Part shown: one piece after another, positions 43,131 to 52,470 of the stretch
Position numbering within the stretch: position 1 is the first letter of the stretch
Layout of the letters: each line of letters starts with the position of its first letter
Notes under the pieces: generated by a model
What the model saw: the letters and a program-made list of their open reading frames with translations, nothing else
The model's database searches: none
What the model was told of the DNA's origin: nothing
Made by a program: the position numbers and the translations under genes
NCBI RefSeq assembly: GCF_002204185.1
Contig: NZ_MXPU01000005.1
Coordinates: forward strand, 124,001 to 188,000
Source of the DNA: Rhizobium esperanzae
GTDB taxonomy: Bacteria > Pseudomonadota > Alphaproteobacteria > Rhizobiales > Rhizobiaceae
Direction of reading: 5' to 3'
DNA length: 64,000 bases

Positions 43131-44137
43131 TGTCCGCCTGCCGGCGGCGCGGACAGCCGCACGGTGACCGGCATGCCCTGCCGCAGGTCGGGGCCGGGTC
43201 TGTCGATGACGATCCTCAGGCGATAGACGAGATCGGTCCTCAGTTCAGGCGTTTCCACCGATTTCGGCGTGAATTCGGCGACCGGCGAGATGAAGCCGAT
43301 GGTGCCTTCATAGGGCTTGTCGGGCGCAGTATCGGAGGCGACGGATACTTTCATGCCCGGGTGGATGCGGCCGAGATCGGGTTCGGCGACATAGCTGCGC
43401 ACCCAGACCGGCTCTGTCAGGGAGAGCACGAAGACGGTATCGGACGGCGAGACGATCGCGCCGTTCTCCCGCACCCGCGAGAGGATGACGCCGTCGTTCG
43501 GAGCACGCAGTTCGGTGTCTGCGAGCGAGGTTCGGGCCGAGGCGAGTGTGGCCTCGGCGGCCTTCAGCTGGGCGTCGGCGGCGGCGATATCCTCGACGCG
43601 CGAGCCTTCCTGCAGCAGCTTCAGTGCCTCGCTGGCCGATTGCGAGCGGGCGGCGGCCATCGCCTTTGCGGCGGTCGCCTGGTCGAGGTTCGCTTCGGAA
43701 ATCGTGCCCTGCGGGCGAAGCTGGCGGGCGCGGTCGTAAGCGAGGTTGGCATTCTGCAGATCCGCCAGGCTTTCGTCGTAGGCAGCTCGCGCCTGTGCGA
43801 TCTCGGTCGGCCGCGGGCCAGCCTTCAGCTTGTCGAGCGTCGCGCGAAGGGCCGCGGCATTGGCCTCACCGGAGCGGACGGCGAATTCATAGGGCGCAGC
43901 GTCGAGCTTCGCCAGGACCGTGCCGCTCTTGACGACATCGCCCTCGTCGACGCGCAGTTCGGAGAGGCGGCCGCTGACGCGGAAGCCGAGCGAGACCTGA
44001 CGGATATCGACATTGCCGTAAAGGACGAATTCGCGCCGCGCCTCGGGCAACCAGCCGAACCGCTCGGGCAGGCCGTACCACCAGGCGGCACCTGCTGCAA
44101 GGAGGAGAAGGATCGCGATAGGAAGGATGCGTTTCAT
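43127..44137 (-). CDS. HlyD-family periplasmic adaptor (YbhG-like)
   Basis: The 336-residue adaptor begins with one membrane anchor ([20 protein letters not shown]), followed by a barrel-sandwich half ([20 protein letters not shown]), a long coiled coil (about 85-205) and the second half with [20 protein letters not shown]. It resembles YbhG of E. coli. The ATG at 44137 begins the membrane anchor and is preferred to a longer frame. Its start overlaps the TetR gene's stop, so the regulator and exporter share an operon. It bridges the ABC exporter to the outer membrane. Confidence 0.9.
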   Translation of the reverse strand: MKRILPIAILLLLAAGAAWWYGLPERFGWLPEARREFVLYGNVDIRQVSLGFRVSGRLSELRVDEGDVVKSGTVLAKLDAAPYEFAVRSGEANAAALRATLDKLKAGPRPTEIAQARAAYDESLADLQNANLAYDRARQLRPQGTISEANLDQATAAKAMAAARSQSASEALKLLQEGSRVEDIAAADAQLKAAEATLASARTSLADTELRAPNDGVILSRVRENGAIVSPSDTVFVLSLTEPVWVRSYVAEPDLGRIHPGMKVSVASDTAPDKPYEGTIGFISPVAEFTPKSVETPELRTDLVYRLRIVIDRPGPDLRQGMPVTVRLSAPPAGGQ

Positions 44138-44838
44138 GCTGCGCCTCCTTTCGGCGGGCCGATGACATCGACCAGTTCGGCAGCAAGGCCCCGCAAGATT
44201 TCCACCTGTTTCGGGCCGAAGGCGTCCCATTCCATCTGGGCGAGTACGGCAGCATGGGCGAAGCGGAAGATGAGGATGCTGCCGACGAGGTTGAAAGTGC
44301 GCAGGCGCACATGTTCGGACGCCGGATCTTCGCCAAGAATGGCGCCGACCAGGCGCCGGCCCATTTCGATCATCGGCCTCATGATGCCCCGATAGACCCG
44401 CTTGAAAGCCTCTGTCGGTTCCATCTGCTCGCGGATGAGGAAGCGGGCCCAGGGTTCCGATTCCTTGGCGACGAAGAGCGTCACCATGGTCTGGAGAACT
44501 TCGGTCAGGAAGAGGCGGGCGTCGGCTTCACCGAGCGGCTCGCCGGCTGCGTCGAGCGCCATCAGATGCGCGCCGATGCGCGCCCTCATGCCGCTGACAT
44601 GCGCATCGATCCTCATCATCAGATATTCGGCGGTGGCGATGTAGAGGCCTTCCTTGCTGCCGAAATAATAGGGGATCGCCTGCAGGTTGACGCCGGCGGC
44701 TTCGGTCAGCTGGCGTGTCGAGGCGCCATCGAAACCGTAGCGCCCGAACACGTCGAGCGCGGCGCTCAGCATCTTCTGGCGCGTGATCTCGGCACGGGCT
44801 GAAGCCGGCTGATTTGGATAGTCGCGTTCTCGGCTCAT
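44134..44838 (-). CDS. TetR regulator with CecR/DUF1956 domain
   Basis: The 234-residue protein has a TetR helix-turn-helix (about 18-62, [20 protein letters not shown]) and a C-terminal CecR (DUF1956) domain (about 95-225; [20 protein letters not shown]). E. coli CecR controls ybhGFSR and drug sensitivity, and gene order here is the same (regulator, adaptor, ATPase, two permeases). It should repress its own operon through the palindrome 31 bases upstream. Confidence 0.9.
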   Translation of the reverse strand: MSRERDYPNQPASARAEITRQKMLSAALDVFGRYGFDGASTRQLTEAAGVNLQAIPYYFGSKEGLYIATAEYLMMRIDAHVSGMRARIGAHLMALDAAGEPLGEADARLFLTEVLQTMVTLFVAKESEPWARFLIREQMEPTEAFKRVYRGIMRPMIEMGRRLVGAILGEDPASEHVRLRTFNLVGSILIFRFAHAAVLAQMEWDAFGPKQVEILRGLAAELVDVIGPPKGGAA

Positions 44839-44868
44839 GATATTTTATAGCGCCGCTAATGAAATAAG

Positions 44869-44880
44869 TCAATCGATTGA
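44869..44880. promoter_or_regulatory. CecR-like operator palindrome
   Basis: TCAATCGATTGA is a perfect 12-base palindrome, flanked by AATAAG and TTATT, 31 bases before the TetR start. The site lies in the promoter of the regulator-exporter operon and is the obvious target of that regulator. Confidence 0.65.
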
Positions 44881-45073
44881 TTATTTCCGCGATGACCCTT
44901 CCTGTCGAGGACGCAAGCTGCGACTTTGCCCTACCCTGGATCAGGATGAATTCCACGCACGGCGCTTTAAGATGCCAGGTGCCATTCTCAGTGGCTCTGA
45001 AAGCATATTGTTTCGCGTTATACGCTCATTTTTTGACACAAAACTGCCTTGCTCTTTCCGTATCGGCAGATCG

Positions 45074-45226
45074 ATGCGTATTCAGATCTATATTATCGCG
45101 CTCCTGTTGAGCGCCATTATGTGGTCGATCTCGTTCGATGCGGCGCGAGAATCCTATCATGCCGCCCAAAGTGCGGGATTGATGCCGAACCTGCATATCA
45201 ACAAGAAGCTGGATCGCATTCTCTAG
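45074..45226 (+). CDS. Possible 50-residue membrane peptide
   Basis: The frame from the ATG at 45074 codes for a peptide with one N-terminal membrane segment (IYIIALLLSAIMWSISFDAA) and a short soluble tail ending NLHINKKLDRIL. It sits alone between two unrelated transcription units. The ribosome site is weak and the region around it is less GC-rich. It could be a genuine small membrane protein, but length alone does not prove it. Confidence 0.4.
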   Translation: MRIQIYIIALLLSAIMWSISFDAARESYHAAQSAGLMPNLHINKKLDRIL

Positions 45227-45480
45227 ACTGCGATCAGTGTCCAATCATGGACGATTTGCCGATGCCGCCGTCCGCCGCCGGCCAAGGCATTTTCGTGCCA
45301 ATCTGGAGGCCCTCCAAACAGAAAATCAAATTTCCTAAAATTTGATCGATCTGCTTAAAAGCCCTGCAAATACTGACGTGTAGAGTGTTCTCATGAGGGC
45401 GGCCGAAGCGTGGACAGACGCGTCGATCGCTTGGAGCCGGGCGAAACAAAAGCCCGCGATCCGAAAACGGGGACTTCGAG

Positions 45481-45795
45481 ATGCAGAAAACTCTTGCCGC
45501 CATCACCCTGACTTTGGGCATTGCCGCGGCCGCCGGTCCAGCCTTTGCCATCGGGCCTGCGAGCCTCGCGCGCGACCTGATCTACACTTCCGCCATCGGC
45601 CATTCGCCTGAAATTCCTTTGACGACGCGCGCCGGTTTCGTGCGGCCGAGCGTTCCTCTCGTTCTGCGCGGCCCGGCTGCCGTCGAGGGTAGGGGTTCTC
45701 AGCTCAAGGCCTATTCGCAGAGCCTGAGCGTTGCCATCGGCTATGTATTCTCGGCGGCGGTCGGTGCTGTGGAAGCAGTCACGCTTCTCCGTTAA
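45481..45795 (+). CDS. Small exported hypothetical protein
   Basis: The 104-residue protein has a clear signal peptide (TLAAITLTLGIAAAAGPAFA, cut near residue 23) and a mature part of about 80 residues with no known domain. It ends in a hydrophobic stretch (SLSVAIGYVFSAAVGAVEAV) that may associate with membrane. The signal and first mature residues (AIGPASLARDLIYTS) resemble those of the BTLCP protein at 57642 (AAGPAGFARGLTSGS), a possible shared export or processing feature. The gene converges on lspL. Confidence 0.65.
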   Translation: MQKTLAAITLTLGIAAAAGPAFAIGPASLARDLIYTSAIGHSPEIPLTTRAGFVRPSVPLVLRGPAAVEGRGSQLKAYSQSLSVAIGYVFSAAVGAVEAVTLLR

Positions 45796-45806
45796 AGCAA
45801 CGCGCT

Positions 45807-46823
45807 TCAGGCATTCAGTTCGCGATGCACGTCGATATACCAGTCGACGAAGGCCTTGACGCCGACCTCCAATGTCGTGTCGGGCTTGTATCCCGTCAGT
45901 GCCACGAGCAGATCGGGGGCAGCGAAGGTGCGCGGCACGTCGCCCTTCTGCATCGCCAGCATCTTGCGGATGGCAGGACGGCCGAGCGCTTTTTCCACCG
46001 TCTCGACGAAATCCATCAGGCTGACGGGCTGACCGCCGCCGATATTGACGACGCGGAAGGGCGCCTGGCGCGAAAGCGTTTCGATCCCAGCGTCACCGAG
46101 CCGATTTTCCTCGCTCGGGGCAATTGCCGACAACCTGACGATCGCTTCGACGAGGTCATCGATATAGGTGAAGTCGCGGCTCATATTGCCTTCGCCGTAG
46201 ATCTCGATCGGCTGGCCTTCGAGCATGTTCTTGGCGAATTTGAACAGCGCCATATCGGGCCGGCCCCATGGGCCATAAACGGTGAAGAAACGGAAGGCGG
46301 TCGTCGGAATCTTGTGCAGATGGGCATAGCTGTGCGCCATCAACTCCATCGATTTCTTCGTCGCGGCATAGATGGTCAGCGGTTCGTCGGCGCGATCGGT
46401 CTCGCGGAAGGGGACAGTCGCGTTGGCGCCATAGATCGAGGATGTCGAGGCCAGCATCAGATGGCGAACTTCAACCCGCCGGGCGATTTCCATGATATTC
46501 CAGGAGCCTTCGACGTTCGAATGTATATAGGCTTCGGGATTTTCCAGGCTGTAGCGGACTCCGGCTTGCGCGGCAAGATGGATCAGGATGTCAGGCGCGG
46601 CCGCGGAGACTGCCGCCTCCAGTACCGGCCGGTCCTCAAGCATTGAGATAACAGGTCGGAAGGCCGGAAACTGAGAGAGTGCCGCATGACGCATCTCTTT
46701 GAGCTTGACATTGTAATAAGGCGTGAGGCCGTCGAAGCCCGTCACCTCATGCCCTTCCTGCAGCAGGCGCCTGGCCAGATGAAAACCGATAAAGCCGGCA
46801 GTGCCTGTAATGAAGTAGCGCAT
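45807..46823 (-). CDS. lspL: UDP-glucuronate 4-epimerase (LspL-like)
   Basis: The 338-residue short-chain dehydrogenase-type epimerase has the NAD site [18 protein letters not shown] at its start and the catalytic Ser and Tyr-Lys motif (LASTSSIYG near 121; [10 protein letters not shown] near 146). It interconverts UDP-glucuronate and UDP-galacturonate. LspL supplies galacturonate for rhizobial LPS and capsular polysaccharide. The ATG at 46823 is preferred since the Rossmann motif starts there. UDP-glucuronate would be made by the UDP-glucose dehydrogenase at 56054. The symbol is by family and context. Confidence 0.85.
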   Translation of the reverse strand: MRYFITGTAGFIGFHLARRLLQEGHEVTGFDGLTPYYNVKLKEMRHAALSQFPAFRPVISMLEDRPVLEAAVSAAAPDILIHLAAQAGVRYSLENPEAYIHSNVEGSWNIMEIARRVEVRHLMLASTSSIYGANATVPFRETDRADEPLTIYAATKKSMELMAHSYAHLHKIPTTAFRFFTVYGPWGRPDMALFKFAKNMLEGQPIEIYGEGNMSRDFTYIDDLVEAIVRLSAIAPSEENRLGDAGIETLSRQAPFRVVNIGGGQPVSLMDFVETVEKALGRPAIRKMLAMQKGDVPRTFAAPDLLVALTGYKPDTTLEVGVKAFVDWYIDVHRELNA

Positions 46824-47084
46824 TCCCACCTTTTTCTCGGCTCCCTGCCGACGGCAAAAGCCGATTCCGTAAAATGGCACCCACTTACAGGATAAAAAGA
46901 CGCCGAGTCGATAGGCGTTTGAAAGATAGCACTTGATGTGAGGCCGCTGTCATCGTCTCCGGACATTATGCTGCATTGCACCATAACCGCTTGCATGTTA
47001 TGGGCGGCGGGTCGTCTTGAGCATGATGTCAAAAAGATTGAGCGGTTTTCGGGCGACATCCTGTTCAGGCGGAACCAGGGATTG

Positions 47085-48041
47085 ATGAGAAACATAGTTT
47101 ATTGGATTCTCTCTGCGTTTCTGACCCTGGCCATTGCGGTCGTGTCGCTGCGCTATCTCACAAATTTCTGGCTGCTCTCCTTCATCTACAGTTTTCAGAT
47201 CCATCTCGGCCTCACATTCGCCGCCGTCAGCCTCGTCATCCTGGCTGTCAGAAGACATGCTTACGGTTTTGCCCTTCTGCTTGTCTCGCTGCTCCTAACT
47301 GCGCATGGCGCTATCATGCTACGTGAATTTGCGGAGGACGACAGGGGAACGGGAACGGTGCCGCTTTTCCGGCTGATGTCGTTCAACGTTGCGATCGATA
47401 ACTGGAAAAATTCGACCGCCATCGCGGATATGGTGATCGCCTCGAATGCCGATGTCGTCAATCTGCTCGAAGCCAAGCCGCTGACGTTCCATCTGCAGCG
47501 ATTGTTCAAGGTCTATCCGTATCATATCGGCTGCGACAACGGCAAAGACAGCTGCGATACGCTGGTGCTGTCCAAACGCCCGTTCGTGATCCGCCAGGTC
47601 GCGAGCATCGGCAGCTTGCGGAAAGACAGGCTGGTCGCAGCGAGCGTCGATTTCGGTGGGCAATCCGTCAATCTCGTATCGGTCCATCTGACCAAACCCT
47701 ATTTCGACGATTACCAGATAGAAGAGTTGGACGATCTCAGCAAAGCGCTTGATGCGATCTCAGGTCCGCTGGTGCTGTCCGGCGATTTCAATACGTCGTC
47801 GATCGCCCCCAGCATTCAGGCTCTCCTGCGCAAGCAGAAACTGAAGACCATGGCGCCCGAACCGGCGACATGGCCGATCGCCGCCGGTCGGTTCGGAATC
47901 GCCATCGATCACATATTCGCGCGCGCGCCGCTTCATCTGACGTCGTTGAAAAGCCTCGACGACAATCTCGGCTCCAACCATTCAGGCCTGATCGCCGAAT
48001 TCGTCGTCGATAAGAGCGGCGAGACGGCGCCGGCACGATAA
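47085..48041 (+). CDS. Membrane-anchored endonuclease/exonuclease/phosphatase-family protein
   Basis: The 318-residue protein has three N-terminal membrane helices (about 3-75) and a C-terminal EEP domain in the periplasm or cytoplasm (about 92-310). Active-site motifs are FNVAID (about 98), NLLEAKP (about 127), SGDFNTSSI (about 235), AIDHIFA (about 275) and SNHSGLIAEF (about 300). The fold includes nucleases, phospholipases and phosphatases; the substrate is unknown. The ATG at 47085 with AGGG upstream is preferred over a longer frame. It diverges from lspL. Confidence 0.8.
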   Translation: MRNIVYWILSAFLTLAIAVVSLRYLTNFWLLSFIYSFQIHLGLTFAAVSLVILAVRRHAYGFALLLVSLLLTAHGAIMLREFAEDDRGTGTVPLFRLMSFNVAIDNWKNSTAIADMVIASNADVVNLLEAKPLTFHLQRLFKVYPYHIGCDNGKDSCDTLVLSKRPFVIRQVASIGSLRKDRLVAASVDFGGQSVNLVSVHLTKPYFDDYQIEELDDLSKALDAISGPLVLSGDFNTSSIAPSIQALLRKQKLKTMAPEPATWPIAAGRFGIAIDHIFARAPLHLTSLKSLDDNLGSNHSGLIAEFVVDKSGETAPAR

Positions 48042-48066
48042 ACAGGCAAGATAAGCCGGGCCGAAA

Positions 48067-48372
48067 TCAGAATCTGGTTCGGCCGCCCTTGCGGTCGATC
48101 ATCTGAAAATTCTTGCCGTCAGTCTTCACGTTGACGCAGTCGGTCGACTTGTCGGGAAACCGGACGCAGACCTCGCCATTGTTGATCTTGTAGCCATTCT
48201 TGCTGCCCTCGCGATATTCATAGCCGTTGCTGCTTTCTTTCAGCTCCGACGTGCCGGGCAGATGCTGACGGATTTCCGCCTCGCTTGCGGCGCGCATGTT
48301 CGCCGTTTGGGCAAAGGCGATTGCCGGCAGCAGGATTGAAAGAGATCCGGCGAGGGCGGGCAGGGTACGCAT
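48067..48372 (-). CDS. Small exported hypothetical protein
   Basis: The 101-residue protein has a signal peptide ending AIAFA-QTA and an 80-residue mature part with two cysteines (GEVCVRFPDKSTDCVNV) likely to form a disulfide in the periplasm. I do not recognise a named domain. It stands alone between the EEP gene and manC. Confidence 0.65.
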   Translation of the reverse strand: MRTLPALAGSLSILLPAIAFAQTANMRAASEAEIRQHLPGTSELKESSNGYEYREGSKNGYKINNGEVCVRFPDKSTDCVNVKTDGKNFQMIDRKGGRTRF

Positions 48373-48505
48373 CAGAGGACATCTCCCGTCAGGTCTGTCG
48401 GCTCATTCATTCTACGAGAATCCCGCAAGGGAATTCAACAGGGATGGTGGGCATGCCGGAAGCGCCGCGGGCAAACCTGGCCCGCCGGCCGTTCCGGCGC
48501 TTGGC

Positions 48506-49933
48506 TTACGTTCTTCCGAATTCGTCGACGATGCGGATGATATCGTCCTCGCCGAGATAGGAGCCCGTCTGAACTTCGATGAGTTCGAGGACGATCTTGC
48601 CGGGGTTGGCGAGACGATGGACTTCCCCGAGTGGGATGTAGACGCTTTCGTTCTCGCGCAGCATCTGCACATTGTCGCCGATCGTCACCTCGGCCGTTCC
48701 CTTTACGACGACCCAGTGCTCAGAGCGATGGTGGTGTTTTTGCAGCGAAAGCTTCTTGCCCGGCGTGACGAAGATGCGCTTCACCTGAAAGCGGTCGCCG
48801 TTGAAGATAGAGGTATAGCCGCCCCACGGTCGGTACGATGTCGGATGCGTCTCGGCGAATTTTGCAGTCGCCGAGGAGGAGGCCAGCATCTTGACCAACT
48901 GCCCGACATTCTGGCTGTCCTTGAGCGGTCCGACATAGACGGCGTCTTCGCTGGCGATGACGGCGACATCCTCCATGCCTTGGACGGCAAGGTGCACGCC
49001 ATGCGTCATGACCAGCGAGTTACGGGTGTTGACGACGGTCGTGTTGGCAGCGGCGACATTGCCGTTATCGTCGCGTTTGCCCGATTTCCAAACGGCGTCC
49101 CAGCTTCCCATGTCCGACCAACGAAATGGCGAGGGGACGACCGCGGCCTTCGAGGTCTTTTCCATGACCGCATAATCGATCGATATATCCGGGCTCTTGG
49201 CGAAATGGTCGGCATCGAGGCGGGTGAAGTCGAGATCGCGGCTTGCCTTGGAAACAGCCTTGCTTGCGGCCTTCAGCACCTCGGGCGCATATTCCTGCAG
49301 CTCGGCAAGAAGTTCCGTCACCGGGAACATGAAGATGCCCGAGTTCCAGTAGAAGCCGCCGTCGGCGAGCATCCGCTGGGCTTCGTCCAATATCGGCTTC
49401 TCGACGAAGCGGCTCACCTTGTGAGCGCCATTATCAAGTGCATCGCCGATCTCGATATAGCCATAACCCGTCGCCGGCTCGGTCGGGTTGATGCCGAAGG
49501 TGACGAGCCTGCCGTCGGCCGCCGCCTCGCGAGCGATGCGGATACAGTCGAAATAGCTCTTGTCGGCGAGGATTTCATGGTCTGAGGCAAGCATCTGGAT
49601 GATAGTGCCCTTACCAAAGAGGTCGGCGGCAAGCGTCGCGGCGGCAGCGACCGCGGCGGCGGTGTTGCGGGCGACCGGTTCGAGCAAGACGGCGGCGAGC
49701 GGGATGGCAAGCTCGCGCGCCTGCTCGGCGACCAGAAAGCGGAACTCCTCATTGGTGACGACGATCGGAGCTTCATAGAGCTCGGGATCGGAAACGCGTT
49801 CGAGCGTTTCCTGAAACAGCGTCTTATTGCCAACGAACTGGATGAATTGTTTCGGCGCGGTCGCACGGGAAAGCGGCCAGAGCCGCGTGCCTTTGCCGCC
49901 GGCCATGATCACGGGAACGATTTTCTGCGTCAT
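48506..49933 (-). CDS. manC: Mannose-1-phosphate guanylyltransferase / mannose-6-phosphate isomerase
   Basis: The 475-residue bifunctional enzyme makes GDP-mannose. The N-terminal nucleotidyltransferase has AGGKGTRLWPLSRATAPKQF (about 9-28) and FVEKPILDEA. The C-terminal cupin-type isomerase domain has RPWGGYTSIFNGDRFQVK (about 350) and HHHRSEHWVVVKGTAEV (about 390). The ATG at 49933 is preferred. It follows the phosphomannomutase gene by 40 bases on the same strand. Both enzymes supply mannose, fucose or related sugars for surface polysaccharide. Confidence 0.93.
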   Translation of the reverse strand: MTQKIVPVIMAGGKGTRLWPLSRATAPKQFIQFVGNKTLFQETLERVSDPELYEAPIVVTNEEFRFLVAEQARELAIPLAAVLLEPVARNTAAAVAAAATLAADLFGKGTIIQMLASDHEILADKSYFDCIRIAREAAADGRLVTFGINPTEPATGYGYIEIGDALDNGAHKVSRFVEKPILDEAQRMLADGGFYWNSGIFMFPVTELLAELQEYAPEVLKAASKAVSKASRDLDFTRLDADHFAKSPDISIDYAVMEKTSKAAVVPSPFRWSDMGSWDAVWKSGKRDDNGNVAAANTTVVNTRNSLVMTHGVHLAVQGMEDVAVIASEDAVYVGPLKDSQNVGQLVKMLASSSATAKFAETHPTSYRPWGGYTSIFNGDRFQVKRIFVTPGKKLSLQKHHHRSEHWVVVKGTAEVTIGDNVQMLRENESVYIPLGEVHRLANPGKIVLELIEVQTGSYLGEDDIIRIVDEFGRT

Positions 49934-49973
49934 AGGCGGGTTCCTTGAGATAGACGACCTTAATGGTTGCATG

Positions 49974-51398
49974 TCAGCGGGCTGCTGCCCAGCCTCTTAT
50001 TCTGTTGAGACCGGCGTGCAGCAGGTCGAGAGCTGCAGGCTCGCTGCCGGCTTCCACGTAGCAGCGCATTTCCGGCGCATTGCCGGATGGGCGGAAATGG
50101 ATGATCCGGCCGTCCGTCAGCGTCACCCGAAGCCCGTCAATATCGGATTTGGCCGCTACTGCGCCGATCGGCTGCAGGAAAGAACAGAGATTTTCATCCG
50201 AGGCACGCAAGTGTTGCATCAGCGCGGCGCTCGTCTCCACCGGGAAATTCTCCAGACGATCGGCAGCGGCGAAGGGCAGCTTATAGGAGGTCGCAATGGC
50301 AGAGAGCGGCTGCCTGCGAGCGGCCGCAAGCGACAGGACTGCGAGCATGGGAATAAAACAATCGCGCGTCGGCAGGGCGCGGACGTTCTGCCCGTTGACA
50401 TCGAAAGGGCTGGCGGTCAGCAAGCCGCCATTGGCTTCGAAGCCCATGACGCGGTCATTGCCAGCGGCCACGGCCTCTTCCATGCCTGTTATGACGAAGG
50501 GAGAGCCGACACGGGTGCGCTTGACGGCGAAGGAGCCTGCGGCCTCGATGCCGGAATTGGAGGTGACGGGCGTCACCACTGTGAGAGCTCCCAAGAAATT
50601 GGCTGCTATAAGGCCGAGGAGGTCGCCGCGCAGCGGCGCACCGGTTTCATCCGCGACAAGGGGGCGGTCGCCGTCGCCATCGGTCGAAACGATCGCATCG
50701 AGCTGGTGCTCGGACACCCAGCGTTTCATCAGCGTGATCGTCTCGTCGGACACGGCTTCGGTGTCGACGGGAATGAAACTCTCCGACCGTCCGAGAGCGA
50801 TGATCTCGGCGCCGTAATGGGTGAGAACGTCGACCATCAGGTCGCGCGCGACGGTGCTGTGCTGATAGATGCCGATCTTCAAGCCCGACAGCGCGCCTTT
50901 TGGGAGCAGCATGGCATTGCGTTCGAAAAAGAGCTGGCGGCAGATCGCTTCATGCTCTTCCATCTTGGCCGGCCCCACGACCGGCGCTTCGCCGCTCCGC
51001 TCGATTTCGGCTGCCTCGGCAGTAATGGCTGCTTCGTCCGATTTGTCGATTTCGCCGTCTGGCCGATAAAATTTGATGCCGTTGCGGTCCGCCGGGATGT
51101 GCGAGCCCGTAATCATCAGGCACGCAGCCTTGCGTTCGAGGCCATAAAGGGCAAGGGCTGGTGTCGGCACATTGCCGCAATCGAAGATCCGGAAGCCGAG
51201 CGCTGTCAGCGCGCCGGCGCAATTCGCCGAGATCTCAGGGCTTGAATCGCGAAAGTCGCGGCCGATCAGAATAACGTCGCCCGCCTGCGCCCTGCCGGTC
51301 CGCAGCAGATATTTGCCGAACGCGGCAGCGTAAAGGGCGGAAGCGCGTCCCTTGAGATCTACTGAAAGTCCGCGAAGGCCGCTCGTGCCGAATTTCAT
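49974..51398 (-). CDS. Phosphomannomutase/phosphoglucomutase-family protein
   Basis: This 474-residue alpha-D-phosphohexomutase converts mannose-6-phosphate to mannose-1-phosphate. It has the phosphoserine loop MITGSHIPADRNGIKF (about 95), the metal-binding loop VSTDGDGDRPLV (about 240), the sugar-specificity loop (FEANGGLLTASP near 325) and the phosphate-binding GNAPEMR (about 445). The phosphoserine is in a TGSH motif, where most family members have TASHNP. It is transcribed ahead of manC, so the two give GDP-mannose from mannose-6-phosphate. The gene resembles noeK-type mutases. Confidence 0.88.
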   Translation of the reverse strand: MKFGTSGLRGLSVDLKGRASALYAAAFGKYLLRTGRAQAGDVILIGRDFRDSSPEISANCAGALTALGFRIFDCGNVPTPALALYGLERKAACLMITGSHIPADRNGIKFYRPDGEIDKSDEAAITAEAAEIERSGEAPVVGPAKMEEHEAICRQLFFERNAMLLPKGALSGLKIGIYQHSTVARDLMVDVLTHYGAEIIALGRSESFIPVDTEAVSDETITLMKRWVSEHQLDAIVSTDGDGDRPLVADETGAPLRGDLLGLIAANFLGALTVVTPVTSNSGIEAAGSFAVKRTRVGSPFVITGMEEAVAAGNDRVMGFEANGGLLTASPFDVNGQNVRALPTRDCFIPMLAVLSLAAARRQPLSAIATSYKLPFAAADRLENFPVETSAALMQHLRASDENLCSFLQPIGAVAAKSDIDGLRVTLTDGRIIHFRPSGNAPEMRCYVEAGSEPAALDLLHAGLNRIRGWAAAR

Positions 51399-51629
51399 GT
51401 GAAGACATGCCCCCGATTGTCACAATAGGTTCTACTCACCCCGCCAGTCGGCGTAAATACCGAAGCGGGCATATAGTAAACACCGACGATGACGTCTCGA
51501 ACAAGCTCTGCAGCCCGCTGCCGACTTTCAATGGGCTGAAGCCGCCGCGAGGAGCGCAGGCATTGCGACATCAGCCTATTTTGTTAGAACCGTATGTCCA
51601 TTGTTTCGTCCTATGCCGAAGGGTTCCTG

Positions 51630-52331
51630 ATGAGCGATACATCCGTCAGTCTCGATGAGAGCTGGAAGGCCGCGCTGGCAGGGGAGTTTTCAAGCCCCTA
51701 TATGCAACAACTCAGATCCTTCCTCGTTGCGCAGAAACAAGTGGGCAAGCGGATCTTCCCGAAGGGCAGCGAATATTTCCGCGCTCTTGATCTGACGCCG
51801 ATTGCCAACGTCAAGGCCGTCATCCTCGGACAGGATCCCTATCACGGACTTGGGCAGGCTCATGGACTATGCTTCAGCGTCCGACCCGGCGTGCGCATAC
51901 CGCCCTCGCTCGTCAATATCTACAAGGAGATGGAGACGGATCTCGGCATAACGCCAGCGCGCCATGGCTTTCTCGAACATTGGGCAAGGCAGGGCGTGCT
52001 CCTGCTGAACAGCGTGCTGACAGTCGAGGAGGGCCAAGCGGCGGCCCATCAGGGCAAGGGGTGGGAACGCTTCACCGATGCCATTATCGGCAAAGTCAAT
52101 GACGAATGCGAATCCGTCGTCTTCATGCTCTGGGGCTCCTATGCCCAGCGCAAGGCCGCCTTTGTCGATACGGCGCGGCATCTGGTGCTCAAGGCGCCGC
52201 ATCCTTCGCCGCTTTCGGCACATAACGGCTTCTTTGGCTGCAAACATTTTTCCAAGGCGAATGCCTTCCTCAAGTCTCGCGGGCGGGCGCCGGTCGACTG
52301 GCAATTGCCGGCAGATCCTCACGGCGCCTGA
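51630..52331 (+). CDS. ung: Uracil-DNA glycosylase
   Basis: This 233-residue family-1 uracil-DNA glycosylase removes uracil from DNA. The water-activating loop [18 protein letters not shown] (about 67) and the leucine loop [17 protein letters not shown] (about 190) are intact, as is LLLNSVLTV (about 125). The ATG at 51630 has AAGGG upstream. It stands alone as a single-gene unit. It is a housekeeping repair gene; no link to the pyrimidine cluster is implied. Confidence 0.95.
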   Translation: MSDTSVSLDESWKAALAGEFSSPYMQQLRSFLVAQKQVGKRIFPKGSEYFRALDLTPIANVKAVILGQDPYHGLGQAHGLCFSVRPGVRIPPSLVNIYKEMETDLGITPARHGFLEHWARQGVLLLNSVLTVEEGQAAAHQGKGWERFTDAIIGKVNDECESVVFMLWGSYAQRKAAFVDTARHLVLKAPHPSPLSAHNGFFGCKHFSKANAFLKSRGRAPVDWQLPADPHGA

Positions 52332-52437
52332 AGTGAACGCCCCCCCCGATCTTCGTTCACTAATAATAGACAATGCGTTTTGGTCTCGGGGTCTGTTCCG
52401 GAGGCCGGGTGAGGCGCATTTATGATCCATCAAAAGC

Positions 52438-52454
52438 CCCCGCGAACGGCGGGG
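52438..52454. terminator. Hairpin before the dioxygenase gene
   Basis: CCCCGC (52438-52443) pairs with GCGGGG (52449-52454) across GAACG. A T run follows only on the minus strand (TTTTG), yet no minus-strand gene ends here. On the plus strand it forms a leader hairpin directly before the ribosome site of the dioxygenase gene. Confidence 0.45.
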
Positions 52455-52470
52455 AAGAAAGGGGTCTCAC

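Noticed and set aside
47071..47075. GGAAC before the EEP-family gene as an EcfG promoter
   Set aside because: It lies 10 bases from the start codon, so no -10 element could fit.
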